Shown piece after piece: positions 1 through 10,419 of a stretch of 64,000 nt of DNA. The DNA is from Sympetrum striolatum. Its lineage: Eukaryota; Arthropoda; Insecta; Odonata; Libellulidae. The notes below the pieces were generated by a model. That model did not search any database and was not told the DNA's origin. It saw only the letters and a list, made by a program, of their open reading frames with translations. The DNA is taken from contig CANPUZ010000047.1 of assembly GCA_947579665.1 (NCBI GenBank), forward strand, positions 620,001 through 684,000. Reading direction: 5' to 3'. Numbering within the stretch: position 1 is the first letter of the stretch; each line of letters begins with the position of its first letter. Both the position numbers and the translations under genes were made by a program.

Positions 1-215
1 GAATCTTAATTTTGATTCGAATTTGCGAGAATATCGGTAAAATAAACGATAAAATTGTGAAAATTGGAGGTTTTGAACAACTCATCCCCCTGACGACCGA
101 TCCCATTGTTGAATCCGATGTGTTATCCCGTAAAAATACTCGAGGCCCATAAAGATGATGATTAAAGAGGACAATATATTACTTGGATAACTAGAGATTT
201 TCTGTAGGAAGGTAA
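1..215 (+). repeat. Dispersed element family A, 3' part (cut by window start)
   Basis: This is the 3' half of a dispersed element called family A here. The conserved core, CCTGACGACCGATCCC followed by ATTGTTGAATCC, is at about 80-116. The following sequence, down to the region around 200, recurs in reverse complement at about 11385-11585, so the element extends beyond the core. No coding potential is seen. The class is unknown; a non-autonomous transposon is the likeliest explanation. Confidence 0.6.
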
Positions 216-280
216 CCAGCAATTACAGGTACGTAATTACACTCAGGAAGGGTAGAATACCAGCTCACTGATGAGGGAAG

Positions 281-610
281 TTAGATGTCTTGTTGATGTA
301 TATGATAGAATTGTACGTTTGATTCAAGAAGTTTGTAGACGTGACCGTACACAATGCGCCTCCCTCGACTGAGCATCTTCTCCACGTCTCCTCCCGAGAT
401 TTGTGCGAGGGATGCAAATTGGCGCTGGACCAATTTGGAGAAGATGCTGTGGTCCAGATTAGAGCCTTCATCTGGTGGAGATGAGGGGAATTTGGTATTC
501 AGAGACGTCAAGAAGCCGTTTGTCAATGTGTTGAATATGCAAATGAAATAATGAAGTCGGATTAGGGTCCGGCGAAAGATGCTGCGGAGATGGAAAGATG
601 CCTCTGACAA
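281..610 (-). other. Unassigned 109-codon open frame
   Basis: An ATG-to-stop frame of 109 codons lies in a locally GC-richer patch between family A and the first minisatellite array. The predicted peptide is mixed polar and hydrophobic, with no motif I recognise and no signal peptide. No clear splice sites or codon bias support it. It may be chance, a degraded transposon piece or an exon of an unknown gene. Confidence 0.12.
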
Positions 611-711
611 AGAGAGATTAGCATCGTCGAATCAGAAGCTCGCGAATGTTCGAGATTTTATGCATAGAATTGCACGGGAATAACATAATTATGTTTGAAT
701 AAGCTTAGAAT

Positions 712-1318
712 CACATGTGTATGCTTAGTCAATGATGACTGTGCTTAATGAGTGATAAGTGCGCTTAGAAGACGATTAGTATGCTTAGTCAATGATGAGT
801 ATGCTTAATGAGTGATAAGTGCGCTTAGAAGACGATGAGTGTGCTTAGTCAATGATGAGTATGCTTAATGAGTGATAAGTGCGCTTAGAAGACGATGAGT
901 ATGCTTATTCAATGATGAGTATGCTTAATGAGTGATTAGTGCGCTTAGAAGCCAATGAGTATGCTTACTAAGTGATGAGTGCGCTTAGAATCCGAGAAGT
1001 TTGCTTTATAAATGATGAGTGCGCTTAGAACCAGATGAGTATGCTTAGTCAATGATAATTATGCTTAATGAGTGATTAGTGCGCTTAGAAGCTACTGAGT
1101 ATGCTTAGTTAATGATGTGTATGCTTAATGAGTGATTAGTGCGCTTAGAATCCGATGAGTATGCTTAGTCAGTGATGAGTTTGCTTAATGAGTGATTAGT
1201 GCGCTTAGATCATGATGAACACGCTTAGTAAGCGATTCATTTGCTTAGCAACTGATGATTCCGCTGCGTGTATGTGTTCCGCTTAGTATATGTGATGGCT
1301 TTGCTTAGCTACGAAAAG
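712..1318 (+). repeat. 20-bp minisatellite array with 60-bp higher-order unit
   Basis: Degenerate 20-bp units carry a GCTTAG core and a TGAT core about 10 bp later. Between about 780 and 1200 the units are organised as a 60-bp higher-order repeat of three variants: GTATGCTTAGTCAATGATGA, a GAGTATGCTTAATGAGTGAT type, and a TGCGCTTAGAAGACGATGAG type. Copies become more divergent at both edges. Confidence 0.9.
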
Positions 1319-1534
1319 TAACAAATATTTCACGCGTAAAAGGAAGGACGATACATTGATATTTAAACGTCATCTTACATAATAATCACCCTTGTATTTA
1401 TATATTTATGTATCCGATGCCAGTAACTCCCTTAATAAATGGGATATATTGTAGAATATTACTTTATAGCACTTACCGACTTAGGATAGGATTATGAATG
1501 GCATCTTTATTAGCTTAATTTACGATAACTTCGC
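1319..1534. other. AT-rich spacer, nothing recognised
   Basis: This spacer between two minisatellite arrays is AT-rich. I see no open frame, RNA gene or repeat shared with the rest of the window. Confidence 0.4.
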
Positions 1535-2045
1535 TCAGCTAATGATAAGTGCGCTTAGTTTATTATCAGTTAGGTAAGCATAAAATAAACTTCCTTTTAA
1601 TTTTAATGAATTTATGATTTCTTCGCTTACTAAATGGTTAATTCGCTTAGTTTATGATTAATTCGCTGAGTATATGATCAATGCGCTTAATTACTGATTA
1701 CTTCGCTTAGTTTATGATTGCTTCGCTAACCATGCGATTGTTGCGTTCAATTTGTGATTAGTTCGCTTATTTTGTGATAATTAAGCTGAGCATACAATGA
1801 ATTCGTTTAGCTTATAATGAGTTAACGTTGGACTCGTTAAGTTAATCATTTCTTCGCTTAATTTGTGATTAGCTCGCTGAGTATGTGATTAGTGACCTTA
1901 ATGAATGATTCATTCATTGAACTTATTATTACTTCGCTTAGTTACTGATTAATTCGCTTATTTGATGATCAATGCTCTGAGTATATATATATGATTACTT
2001 CTATTTTATATGATTAGTGGCCTTTGTTTACGATCAATGATCATT
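1535..2045 (+). repeat. 20-bp minisatellite array, diverged
   Basis: Units of the GATTAATTCGCTTAGTTTAT type are in the same orientation as the preceding array. Copies are more divergent than at 780-1200, and there is no higher-order unit. The array fades into (AT)n near 1985. Confidence 0.85.
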
Positions 2046-2184
2046 GACTGTTGTCAACACGACCGCGATATATTTGCAAGTGGTCCATTTGAGGGAAATC
2101 AAAACCTTAGTCCATCGATATTCTCAATTTTGAGTGTTTTTTGGATCCCATTTCGAAAGATATTTGTAAAGTAGATATTCTGTG

Positions 2185-2625
2185 AAGTGTGTCTTGGATT
2201 GGAGTCCACGCCGTTTGCCCGATTTGTGTCTAAATTTGAATACGTGTTGGATCAGGAAAAAAGTCTTAATTTAATTGGATAATTTCACTGGGTTTGAACC
2301 AAGATCGCTCAGATAAATTTCCATAAGAAATGCACGCAAACGTCTATTAAATCGGTTGCAGGCTTTGTTTCTTTTTGAGAATTGAATCAGAGGGAAAAGT
2401 CTTAAAGAGTCGAAATAAGCACCAAAAGAACGGAAATTGAACAAAGATTCTTATTTAAGTCGTGGAATATCGTTTTCTTATCTAAATTACGAGAATTTCA
2501 CCAAAATACGCGTATATTTTCCGAAATATTCGAGTTTGTAAACAACCAGTCGCCCGGATGACCGATGCGATTGTCGAATCCGAGCTCATGATACACGTGT
2601 ATAATTTAGAATGGTTAATATTAAC
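2185..2625 (+). repeat. Family A copy, longer version
   Basis: It starts with the sequence around GGATTGGAGTCCACGCCG and contains a box-B-like GGGTTTGAACC at about 2291. It then carries the body segment with AAAGATTCTTATTT and ends with the conserved core at about 2545-2582, which here has CGCCCGGATGACC in place of the usual CCCCCTGACGACC. It aligns collinearly with 40010-40435 along its whole length. Confidence 0.75.
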
Positions 2626-2769
2626 TCTTAAGTATATAAAATCGAGTGTGTATGTTCGCTAATAGCTCGAGAACCGAGAGTCCCAATTATTTGTAATTCT
2701 GCACGCTGTTAGAAGTCGACCCCAGTTCGATACCAGACTGGTCAAACTCTTAGCATTAGAAATACACGT

Positions 2770-3060
2770 AAAGTTCATTTTTGCCGTTGCAGACTTAATT
2801 TCTTTCGCACAATTAAATTGGAAATAATGGTCGTACGAAGTCGAGAGAAGCGCTAAACGAAGGAGAATAGAATAAAGATTCTTATTTTGGTCGTGGAATA
2901 TCGTTTGCCATTCGAAATAGCGAACAGTTTGATGAAATACGTGAATATTTTATCTGAATTCTGAGGTTGTAAACAACCCATCTCCATGACGACCAAGGCG
3001 ATTGTTGAGTCCCCAGCTCATGAGTTTATCCGTGAAAACACTTTGAGGATTAATTCCCAC
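2770..3060 (+). repeat. Family A copy, 5' truncated
   Basis: It holds the body segment (GTTGCAGACTTAATTTCTTT onward), the AAAGATTCTTATTTTGGTCG block and the conserved core at about 2968-3011. It begins within the element, downstream of the box-B region, and follows the preceding copy in the same orientation. Confidence 0.7.
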
Positions 3061-3445
3061 TTCAAATTAATGCTGATAATTAGTGGTAGATTATTTAATT
3101 AGGAAGGAATTGCGTAGGATGTTAATATTTGCAGCCATGGACTGTGAAGAATCGCGCCTACAAATATATCCGTAAGAGAGAGCATTTGAGAAAGGGTTTC
3201 GAATTTTGCTTAAGTTTCTGTAGCAACCGAATATTTTATACATCAATGTTATGCCGAATTCATTTTCCGTGAAATAAATTGATTTTTTTAAAAATGGAAG
3301 TGTGGTACTGGAAATTGAATCACCGTAGCTAAGTGACCTGTTAGGAAAGTTGCGAGTGTGTTTTAATTATATCTAAATGAAAGATTAAATGCAATCTATT
3401 TGCATCGATGTGATTGACCGAAATGGAGTAACTGAGGTATGAGGT
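3061..3445. other. Spacer, nothing recognised
   Basis: AT-rich sequence between a family A copy and a minisatellite array. No supported gene or repeat is seen. Confidence 0.35.
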
Positions 3446-3735
3446 CACTAACTGAGCGGAAAAATCACTTTGTTTACTGAGTGGAAAAATCATTAAGCGG
3501 ACTTATCACTCACTAAGCGGAAACATCACTTTTTTAGATCATCTGATCGCTAACTAAGCGGACAAATCACTAGCTAAGCGGACAAATCACTAGCTAAGCG
3601 GACTATTATCTCCCTTAGCGAAAAAAAAATTTAGCGTACTCATCGCTAACTAAGCAGACAAATCACTAACTAAGCGAAGAAATCGCTAACTAAGCGGACA
3701 AATCACTTAGCGTACTCATCGCTAACTAGGCAATA
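3446..3735 (-). repeat. 20-bp minisatellite array (minus orientation)
   Basis: Units of the type CTAAGCGGACAAATCACTAG are the reverse complement of the earlier arrays. The CTAAGCG core is well kept, while flanking positions vary. A run of A near 3625 interrupts the phase. Confidence 0.85.
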
Positions 3736-3819
3736 TTTCCTTGTATAAGTACGTTTGTAATCATTCGAGCTGCCAGTCTTTAAGTTGCAGCGAAAAGATA
3801 AAGCAATTTGTTTAATGGA

Positions 3820-4209
3820 TTATTTGAATAAATCGTTAATTTTGAACTTCCTCTGGTGATTTCCATTTGCTATCTTCCTGTCAATGGTGTCTAATCCATT
3901 TCCGAGTTTGTGTAAATGATTGTTTTTATGAAGTGTTTTTCTTACTTTCCGCAAAGAATATTCATCGGTGTTCTTTTCAAAGCCATATTTATTTCTGTTG
4001 ATCTTCGTTTCATTCATCCATTAGCGCCGTTCTGAAAATTGGTCCATAAATGTGGCGATGCTTCTCCTAATTTGATCTTCGATTATGTTTTCAAAATCTT
4101 TTAACGAAAGTTGTCTTAAGGGAAGAATCTGTTCAACAGATTTGCATCGTCGATTTATAAGTTTATGAATCTTCTTTTTTAAAATTAATTGCTTATTTTG
4201 CGTTTTCAT
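3820..4209 (-). other. Lysine-rich open frame with one internal stop
   Basis: Reading on the minus strand from the ATG at 4209, 62 codons run to a stop at 4021-4023. The same frame then continues open to 3820. The product is basic and lysine/asparagine rich, and I recognise no family. The shared frame across one stop suggests a decayed coding fragment, perhaps of a transposon, but chance in AT-rich DNA is possible. Confidence 0.2.
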
Positions 4210-4393
4210 GGCCGCGAAGGCTAAGAAATCTGTGCTTTCGCCTCGATCTTACCATCACGCGCGTGCGTGAATCCGAAATTGTCTGCATTTCGAAAAGAAA
4301 CAGCGATTTTATTCCTTCAACTCGTGGTTCGATTTGAATACCATGTGGTATCAAACATGACTCGTCAATAATTAGAATAACAATCGTTGATAA

Positions 4394-5124
4394 TACAGGG
4401 TATCTCAAAAGGTTAGCGGAATGCATTGTTGGGAAAGCTTCGTTACGCCGCAACTGCCAACAATGGTCCCCACTTTGTAATACTCGCAAGGGATATTATT
4501 GTCGACTTCTCCTAGTAACGAGAGGGAAGTGGGATTATTTCTTCTTACCGCCTTAATAATGCCAAAGCGATGCCAATTAGAAATACGTTTTAATAGTTTG
4601 GATAATTGAGCACATTTGACGCCGATTTGAGTTACAATGAGCAATTGACTCGTCCGTTTGAAAACTGGGAATCTTCCATTTACTATGTTTTGAATGCAAT
4701 TTTAAGTATGCTTCCGTAAAGATTGCTCAATACAATTTACGTGGAAAAGAGCTAACGATTTGGGCAAGTTTTTAGAGTAGTCACAAAAAACGTTTCACGG
4801 CAAGTGTTTTTGAAATTGGCTTCGAAGATTTTGATCGAATTCGTGACGTCACAGTTTTTGAAATTTGGAGTTTTGCTCTGACTGAATGGAAGCAGATGCG
4901 AGAAAAATATTATTTCGACAGTTGAAGCATATATTCGGTTATTCTAGAGAAAAATTTTATCTGTATCTTAATTATTTACGTTGCCATGGGAAATAATGTT
5001 TCGAAAGACACGGATTAAAAATAAAATACGAAAACATTCGTAAGTCCAAAAGGAGTGCAAAGCGAACACAAGTGGAGTGACCAAGAGGAGCTCCATCCGA
5101 TTTGTCTCTTTGGGACACCCTGTA
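4394..5124. mobile_element. ~730-bp MITE-like DNA element
   Basis: The left end reads ATACAGGGTATCTCAAAAG. The right end, read in reverse complement, is ATACAGGGTGTCCCAAAGAG, giving imperfect terminal inverted repeats. The interior, including CCAACAATGGTCCCCACTTT near 4460, is shared with 19740-20476 at the same total length. No transposase is encoded. ATACAGGGTGTCCC-type ends are common among arthropod DNA transposons; the superfamily is not resolved here. Confidence 0.6.
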
Positions 5125-5234
5125 TCTGAAGCCGTACGTTTGTGACCGCAATACTCGAAAAATACTCGGGCGATTAACTTAAAATTTTGACGCAACGTTG
5201 CATTCAAATAGGAGAGTGTTTCTGTTTTAAAGCA

Positions 5235-5540
5235 TTTTGATATTTCGTCCTCGGTTCGATCCCAGGCGAGTAAATGCATTTCCATAAGAAATGTACGTAA
5301 AGTTCGTTTTCGCCGCTGCAGGCTTCGTTTCTATTGCAAAATTAAATTAGAAAGAATGGTCGTACGAAATTGAGGGAAGCACCAAAGGAAGGGAAAATGA
5401 ATGAAAAATCTTATTTTGGTCGTGTATTACCGTTTTCGAATTGAATTATCAAGATTTTACACGAAATGCAGGATATTTTTGTAACATTTCGGGCGTGTAA
5501 ACAACCGGTCCCCCTGACGACTAATGCCATTGTTGAATCC
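5235..5540 (+). repeat. Family A copy fused to a minisatellite array
   Basis: It contains a box-B-like GGTTCGATCCC at about 5252, the body segment, and the conserved core at about 5503-5540 with CCCCCTGACGACT and ATTGTTGAATCC. The final CC of the core is followed immediately by GCTTAGTATGTGATGAGTGC, the first minisatellite unit, with no spacer. Confidence 0.75.
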
Positions 5541-5770
5541 GCTTAGTATGTGATGAGTGCGCTTAGTTTATAATGAATACGCTGAGTATATGATGAGATT
5601 GCTTAGGATATGATTATATCGCTTAGTGATGAATTTGATATGTATACGGTGACTCCGCTTAAGGTAGGTTGAGATCGCTTAGTAAGCGATGAGATCGCTG
5701 AGCATATGTTTAGATCATCCGAGAGTTCGTTGAGTCAACTTAGTGTGTGCTTAGTAAAGTTAGTCCACGT
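5541..5770 (+). repeat. 20-bp minisatellite array
   Basis: About eleven degenerate units begin exactly at the end of a family A core. The right part, from about 5740, also belongs to the long inverted repeat shared with the window end. Confidence 0.8.
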
Positions 5771-6194
5771 TGAGTTCTCTCAGACGTCAACAAGTTTAAA
5801 AGCATTAGCATGACTCCTCTAAGTAAATCGCCTTTTTAAATTGAGAGCAGTTCCAATAAATGAATTCGTAAATCTTGAGTTTAATGGACCACAGAATGGA
5901 CTCAGGAGAGGCCAATATTTAGGAGGGCACTTAAAAAAATGACGGGAGATTTATGCACAATTAAAAATAATAAACTGCCATCTGGCGGAAGAGAGGGGAA
6001 CCACAGAAAAGACGAAATTCCTTAGCATATCTTATATTGGATGAATTTTCGAAAAAGAAAAGAATCCAAATTAAACTTTTTAGCTGAATGTTGGATTTCT
6101 TCTTTAGTTCAACGAAAACTACATAGACATCTTATTCTTTGGTTCGAAGCTAGGTCAGGGCAAACAATCTACGTAAGAAATGCAAGTAAAGTTC
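5771..6194 (+). repeat. Left arm of a long-range inverted duplication
   Basis: Bases 5801-5933 read as identical to the reverse complement of 63825-63957, about 133 bp without a visible difference. The match continues with few differences to about 6194 (63562 on the other side). A weaker match resumes at about 6780-6860 versus 63440-63515. The arm includes a box-B-like GGTTCGAAGC at about 6142. Confidence 0.85.
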
Positions 6195-6440
6195 TTATTT
6201 ACAGCTTGCAGACATTTTTTCTTTTGTAGAATTAAATAGGACATAATGGTCGTAGGAAGTCGAGACAAATGCCAAAAGAAAGGAAATTTGATAAAGATTC
6301 TTTTTTTGGTCGTGGAATATCGTTTTAGAGTCGAAATTGGGAGAAATTGAGCAAAATGTACGAAAAGTTTGTGAAATTTGTTATTAGTAAACAACCAGTC
6401 CCCCTGACGACCAAGATGATTGTTGAATCCGATGCATTCA
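6190..6440 (+). repeat. Family A copy
   Basis: The body segment (CAGACATTTTTTCTTTTG onward), the AAAGATTCTTTTTTTGGTCG block and the core at about 6389-6430 are all present. The inverted counterpart near 63560 lacks this copy, so the arms differ by a gain or loss here. Confidence 0.7.
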
Positions 6441-6879
6441 TTTTCCCACGAAAATACACGGGGATCTTAAGTACGTACCGAATTAATGGTAGGAATTGAT
6501 GAAAAAAAGGATATTAATTCTTCGAATAAATCTCGAAAAGGAATGTCAAAAGTCTTCAGACTTTAATCACAAAACGTATTCTTAGAGCTGTTTCTTGAAA
6601 TCGGATTCCTAACATTAACATCAATACATATATACGATTGGTGAGTGGAATAATCTCTTCTTAAGATGTGAGGACACCCAGAAGAACAATATCTCCCCCA
6701 CTAAGCTCCAGAGACGTGTTTATGGTCCATTTGAATGAAGCACGACCCTCAGCTTCCATCGTCTCGATAAATATATAGCTATCGATTGATTTAGTATATC
6801 GAAAGGAAAACTCATCGATAATCCTCTCATTTGTATTCCTGAGGGCGAACTACTTGCATTACTGTTGCTAGTGATGAGT
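6441..6879. other. Spacer, no gene recognised
   Basis: Unique-looking AT-rich sequence. The part around 6780-6860 (ATCGATTGATTTAG, then CTCATCGATAATCC) matches the reverse complement near 63440-63515. No coding or RNA gene signal is seen. Confidence 0.4.
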
Positions 6880-7485
6880 ACACTAAGTATTAGTATTAAG
6901 CGATTGATTCCCTTTGTTTATGATTACTTTCCTAAGCATGTGATAACTGCTCTTATTTTATGATAACTGCGCTTAGTTAGTGATCACTTCGCTTAGTTAA
7001 TGATTATTTCGCTAAGTTAATAATTAAATGATAATCGAAGTTATCATAAACAAAGCGAGGTTATCTCAAATTAAGCTAAGTTATCATAAAGTAAGCGAAG
7101 TAATCATAAACTATGCCCACCAAACATATGCTAAGCGAAGTGATTAAAGCTAAGCGAAGTAATCATAAACTATGTTCACCAAACATATGCTAAGCGAAGT
7201 GATTAAAGCTAAGCGAAGTAATCATAAACTATGTTCACCAAACATATGTTAAGCGAAGTGATTAAAGCTAAGCCAAGTTATATCAAACTAAGCGAAGTTA
7301 TTACAAACTAAGCGGAGTTATCATAAAGTAAGCGAGATAATCATAAACTTAGCGAAGTAATCATAGAGTAAGCGTACTAATGAAATGTTTAGCGAAGTGA
7401 TCATTGAGTGCTTAGTGCAATAATCACATGCCCAGCCAACTGATCGTAAAGTAAGCTCGCTAATCTACATGCTTAGTGAGGTGAT
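6880..7485. repeat. 20-bp minisatellite array with an orientation switch
   Basis: Units are in plus orientation (CGCTTAGTTAATGATTATTT) up to about 7025. They then change to minus orientation (AAGCGAAGTAATCATAAACT) to about 7485. Within the minus part a 59-bp higher-order unit is repeated three times, with its TAAGCGAAGTAATC starting at about 7092, 7151 and 7210. Confidence 0.88.
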
Positions 7486-8474
7486 AATAAGCCCCAACAC
7501 GGTGCCTGAAGAGGGACAGAGCAGTCGACCGCTGAAAAGATTTCTTTTAATATTCTATAAAACAGTATTTCATGCGATTGCACCAGCGGAGATGGAATTG
7601 GAGGTCGAAGGGGGATGGAGTTTGGTTGGGTTCCGTATACATCTAGGGTGCTGTCTTATCCCTCTCATCGCCTCTGATGAACAAGACGCGTTTCTAGTTG
7701 ATACATTGTTCATTTTGCGAAGATTTCAATGCATCAAATTAAACCTTTAATCAGTGACTAAACGCTGCTCTTCGGATCGCAGCGAAAACAAGATCATCAA
7801 ATCTTCTCCGGAAACTGTTGTGATGAAATCATATTCGTTTTAATATTCTCGATCTTATTTACCAAGGGAGCGTTTAAACGGTATTAAGGGTTTACTAGTA
7901 GAGTGGTAATATTGCCTAGGGATGGCCTTAATAGCACCATGGAAGGAATTGTTATGTGGTGCTTCTCTTTCTGAAACGCCCTTGTGTGCTCCAAAAAGGT
8001 TGAGCACCCCAGAGCTAAGCGAATAATGAGCCAGCTGAATGCATGTTGAGTTAAGGCGCCCCAAATCGGTATCGAATATCGACATTCAAAAGATTACGAG
8101 AATCACTTTGAAACATTTTATACCAATTTCGGTCACGTGATCGAAGTTAGCGATCTCTTTAGTTCCGCGCTCTGCCACCTCGGGTATGGCGGCGCTGATG
8201 GCAAGTCATTAAGGGGAACTGTCGACATATTTGGGGATAATTAATCTCAAAGAGCTTCAAATGGATTCATGAAAGGGTTAACCGCATGCCATGGCGATCA
8301 TTAAGTTTCCTGTCGCTTTGATTGCAAATTGACAATGCATGTGTGCGTGACAGAGGAGAATTTGAGCAATAAAATTACGCAAAAAGATCAAATGTTGCTG
8401 ATAACAATGGATAGAATCTGTAAGTAAAGTCTGTAGTTTTGGCTGTTGGGGTTATTTGCATTCTTTTAAATAGT
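7486..8474. other. Unassigned region, locally higher GC
   Basis: This kilobase is less repetitive and somewhat GC-richer than its flanks. A 93-codon plus-strand frame (7469-7750) and a 76-codon minus-strand frame (7855-8085) are present, but neither resembles a known family. The first starts inside the minisatellite. No pair of splice sites ties them together. It could be unique intergenic DNA or an old transposon. Confidence 0.25.
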
Positions 8475-8830
8475 TTAATGAGCGGAAGAATCACTACGTA
8501 AGCGAACTCATAACTAACTAAGCGGTAAAATCACTAAATAAGCGGACTAATCCTCCACTAAGCTGAAAATCACCAACCATTCGGGCTATTCTCACAGTAA
8601 GTGAAAAATCACTTAAGTAAGCGTAGTTATCACAAGAAGTAATCATAAAGTAAGCGTACCAGTCATAAAAATAAGCAGACTTATCATTAACTAAGCGAAG
8701 TTATCATAAACTAAGCGAACTAATCATGAAATAAGCAGACTTATCAGTAACTTAGTGAAGTAATCACAAACAAAGTGAATCAATCATAGGATAAGCAGAC
8801 TCATCATAAACAAAGCGCACTGATCGCATA
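8475..8830 (-). repeat. 20-bp minisatellite array (minus orientation)
   Basis: Units alternate CTAAGCGAACTAATCATGAA-type and AAATAAGCAGACTTATCATT-type variants. Divergence is moderate and there is no clear higher-order unit. Confidence 0.85.
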
Positions 8831-9610
8831 CTCTTTTGTATGAAATTAGATGTGCTTTTCCATCTTTACCAAATGACTTCAACTATTTGCCATTGACCAT
8901 CGCAATACCCATGCAACCAATGTTTTTTATGCATTTGGTGCGTCTTTTGAACGCATAATTAAGGTCACTTCCGTAATTTTGTTTTAAGTTTGCATTTATT
9001 TCGCGCGTTAAATTCACTAATTTTATTTTTTTTATCGTTTTATAAGAATATGTGACGACGTAATGCAGGGCGTGACATCGTTCCGTTATTAATAAGGAAA
9101 TTATCAAATCGTTATTGAATACGATACTGTTTAGATCTCATTTATTATGTTTATATAAACATTTACTTGTATTTATCTGATATTATTATTTTTAAATTAC
9201 TTCGTTAAATGAAATCTTTAAATTAATATTAAACATAATTTTGTTTATATTTAATTTATGATATCAAAATTTTATTTTATGAATATTTAGAGTACATTAT
9301 TATTTTTAATTATGTTATATTATTATTATTTTCAACTTATGCCACGAAAGGAAATTATTAAATTAATTTTAAATTTAATATTTTATTTAAAATGTTTATA
9401 TTTGATTTTATCGATATTTATATCATATCATTATTTTAAAATGACGTCATAAAATGAAATTATTTAACCGTTATAAAAAATAATATTGTTCCTATTTAAA
9501 TTATAATATTTTGTTTATGATGTTAATATTTCTCTTTATCATTAACATAATAGATTTATTTATAAATTAATAATTACAAATATCGAAAAAACATACTTTC
9601 AATTGGCCCT
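8831..9610. other. Very AT-rich intron or 5' flank, no feature seen
   Basis: Long runs of A and T from about 9100 to 9600, directly before the first zinc-finger exon. A short minus-strand frame (8883-9107) has no recognisable homology. It is probably intronic, because the next exon starts in the middle of a zinc finger. Confidence 0.4.
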
Positions 9611-9625
9611 TTTAACTCTTTGCAG

Positions 9626-9799
9626 TCTGTCCGGATGTCCGAGGGCGACGGTGCACTCACAGGAGCTCAAGTGTCCGACCCCCGGCTGCGACGGCTCCGG
9701 ACACTTCTCCGGCAACTACTCGTCACACAGGTCTCTGTCCGGGTGTCCGAGGGCGAACAAGCCCAAGCGGAGGGACGGACAGGACTCGGAGACGCTCAG
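9626..9799 (+). CDS. MYT1-like: MYT1-family C2HC zinc-finger factor, exon A
   Basis: The exon is bounded by TTTGCAG before 9626 and CAG|GTCAGC after 9799. It encodes the C-terminal end of one finger (SLSGCPRA) and then a full MYT1-type finger. That finger has [11 protein letters not shown], a histidine in SSHRS, and a final cysteine in LSGCPRANK, i.e. the Cys-x4-Cys-x4-His-x7-His-x5-Cys spacing of the family. MYT1/MYT1L/ST18 proteins are nuclear DNA-binding factors, mainly neural. The exon starts with one base completing a split codon, so upstream exons must exist. It ends in phase 2 and joins exon B in frame. High GC against AT-rich flanks supports selection. Confidence 0.93.
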
Positions 9800-9894
9800 G
9801 TCAGCACTTTGTCTATTAATCACTCATTTGTCCATTCATTTATTCATGTATTTAGTAGCCGAAGCGCCCCTTGATTCTATAAGGGGAATATAGA

Positions 9895-10415
9895 AGTGGA
9901 TTAAATTCAAGTTTACGGTCGTGCAATACGAAAATACCATTTTAGTGTAAACAACTAAAATCTGATTCTATTCGATACAAATGCGTGGATTCAACAAAGG
10001 GATCGGTCGTCAGGGGGATGAGTTGTGTACAACCTCAAACAAATTAGGATATCTAACGCGTATTTTGTGGAATTTCTCGAAATTTCGATTTGGAAACTAT
10101 ATTCCATTACAATAATAAGAATCTTTATTCAATTTCCTTTAATTTGGTGCTCGTCTCGACTCTTTAAGACCATTCCTTCTGATTTAATTCTTCAAAAGAA
10201 AAAAAGCCTGCAACCGATAGAAGCGAAGTTTACGTGTATTCCTTATGGAAATCTATCCGAGCGTTCCTTGGTTCGAACCCATCATAATTATCGAATTAAA
10301 TTAGGACTGTACTTCCTTCCTGATCCAAGGAAATACAAATGCAAATTTTGATTCGAATTGAGCGAACCGTGTGGACTCCAAATGAAGGCAAATCTGCAGA
10401 ATTATTGCTTTATCT
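9895..10415 (-). repeat. Family A copy, long version, in the first intron
   Basis: Reverse orientation. The core is at about 9985-10030 (GGATTCAACAAAGGGATCGG, then CGTCAGGGGGATGAG). The body follows, then a box-B-like GGTTCGAACCC at about 10270 and the GTGTGGACTCCAA segment near 10370. It is broken on the distal side by the mariner insertion at 10420. Confidence 0.7.
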
Positions 10416-10419
10416 TATA

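Noticed and set aside
712..1318. CRISPR-like spaced repeats
   Set aside because: Units are contiguous, degenerate and 20 bp without unique spacers, and the DNA is eukaryotic; it is a minisatellite.
7469..7750. 93-codon plus-strand gene
   Set aside because: The frame starts inside a minisatellite, lacks homology and has no supporting signals.
9620..9874. Overlapping plus-strand frame of 84 codons in the zinc-finger exon
   Set aside because: It is a shadow frame; only the other frame encodes the C2HC motifs and joins exon B in phase.
10240..10290. Functional tRNA at box-B-like sites of family A
   Set aside because: A box-B match is present, but no A box at the right distance and no cloverleaf can be drawn.
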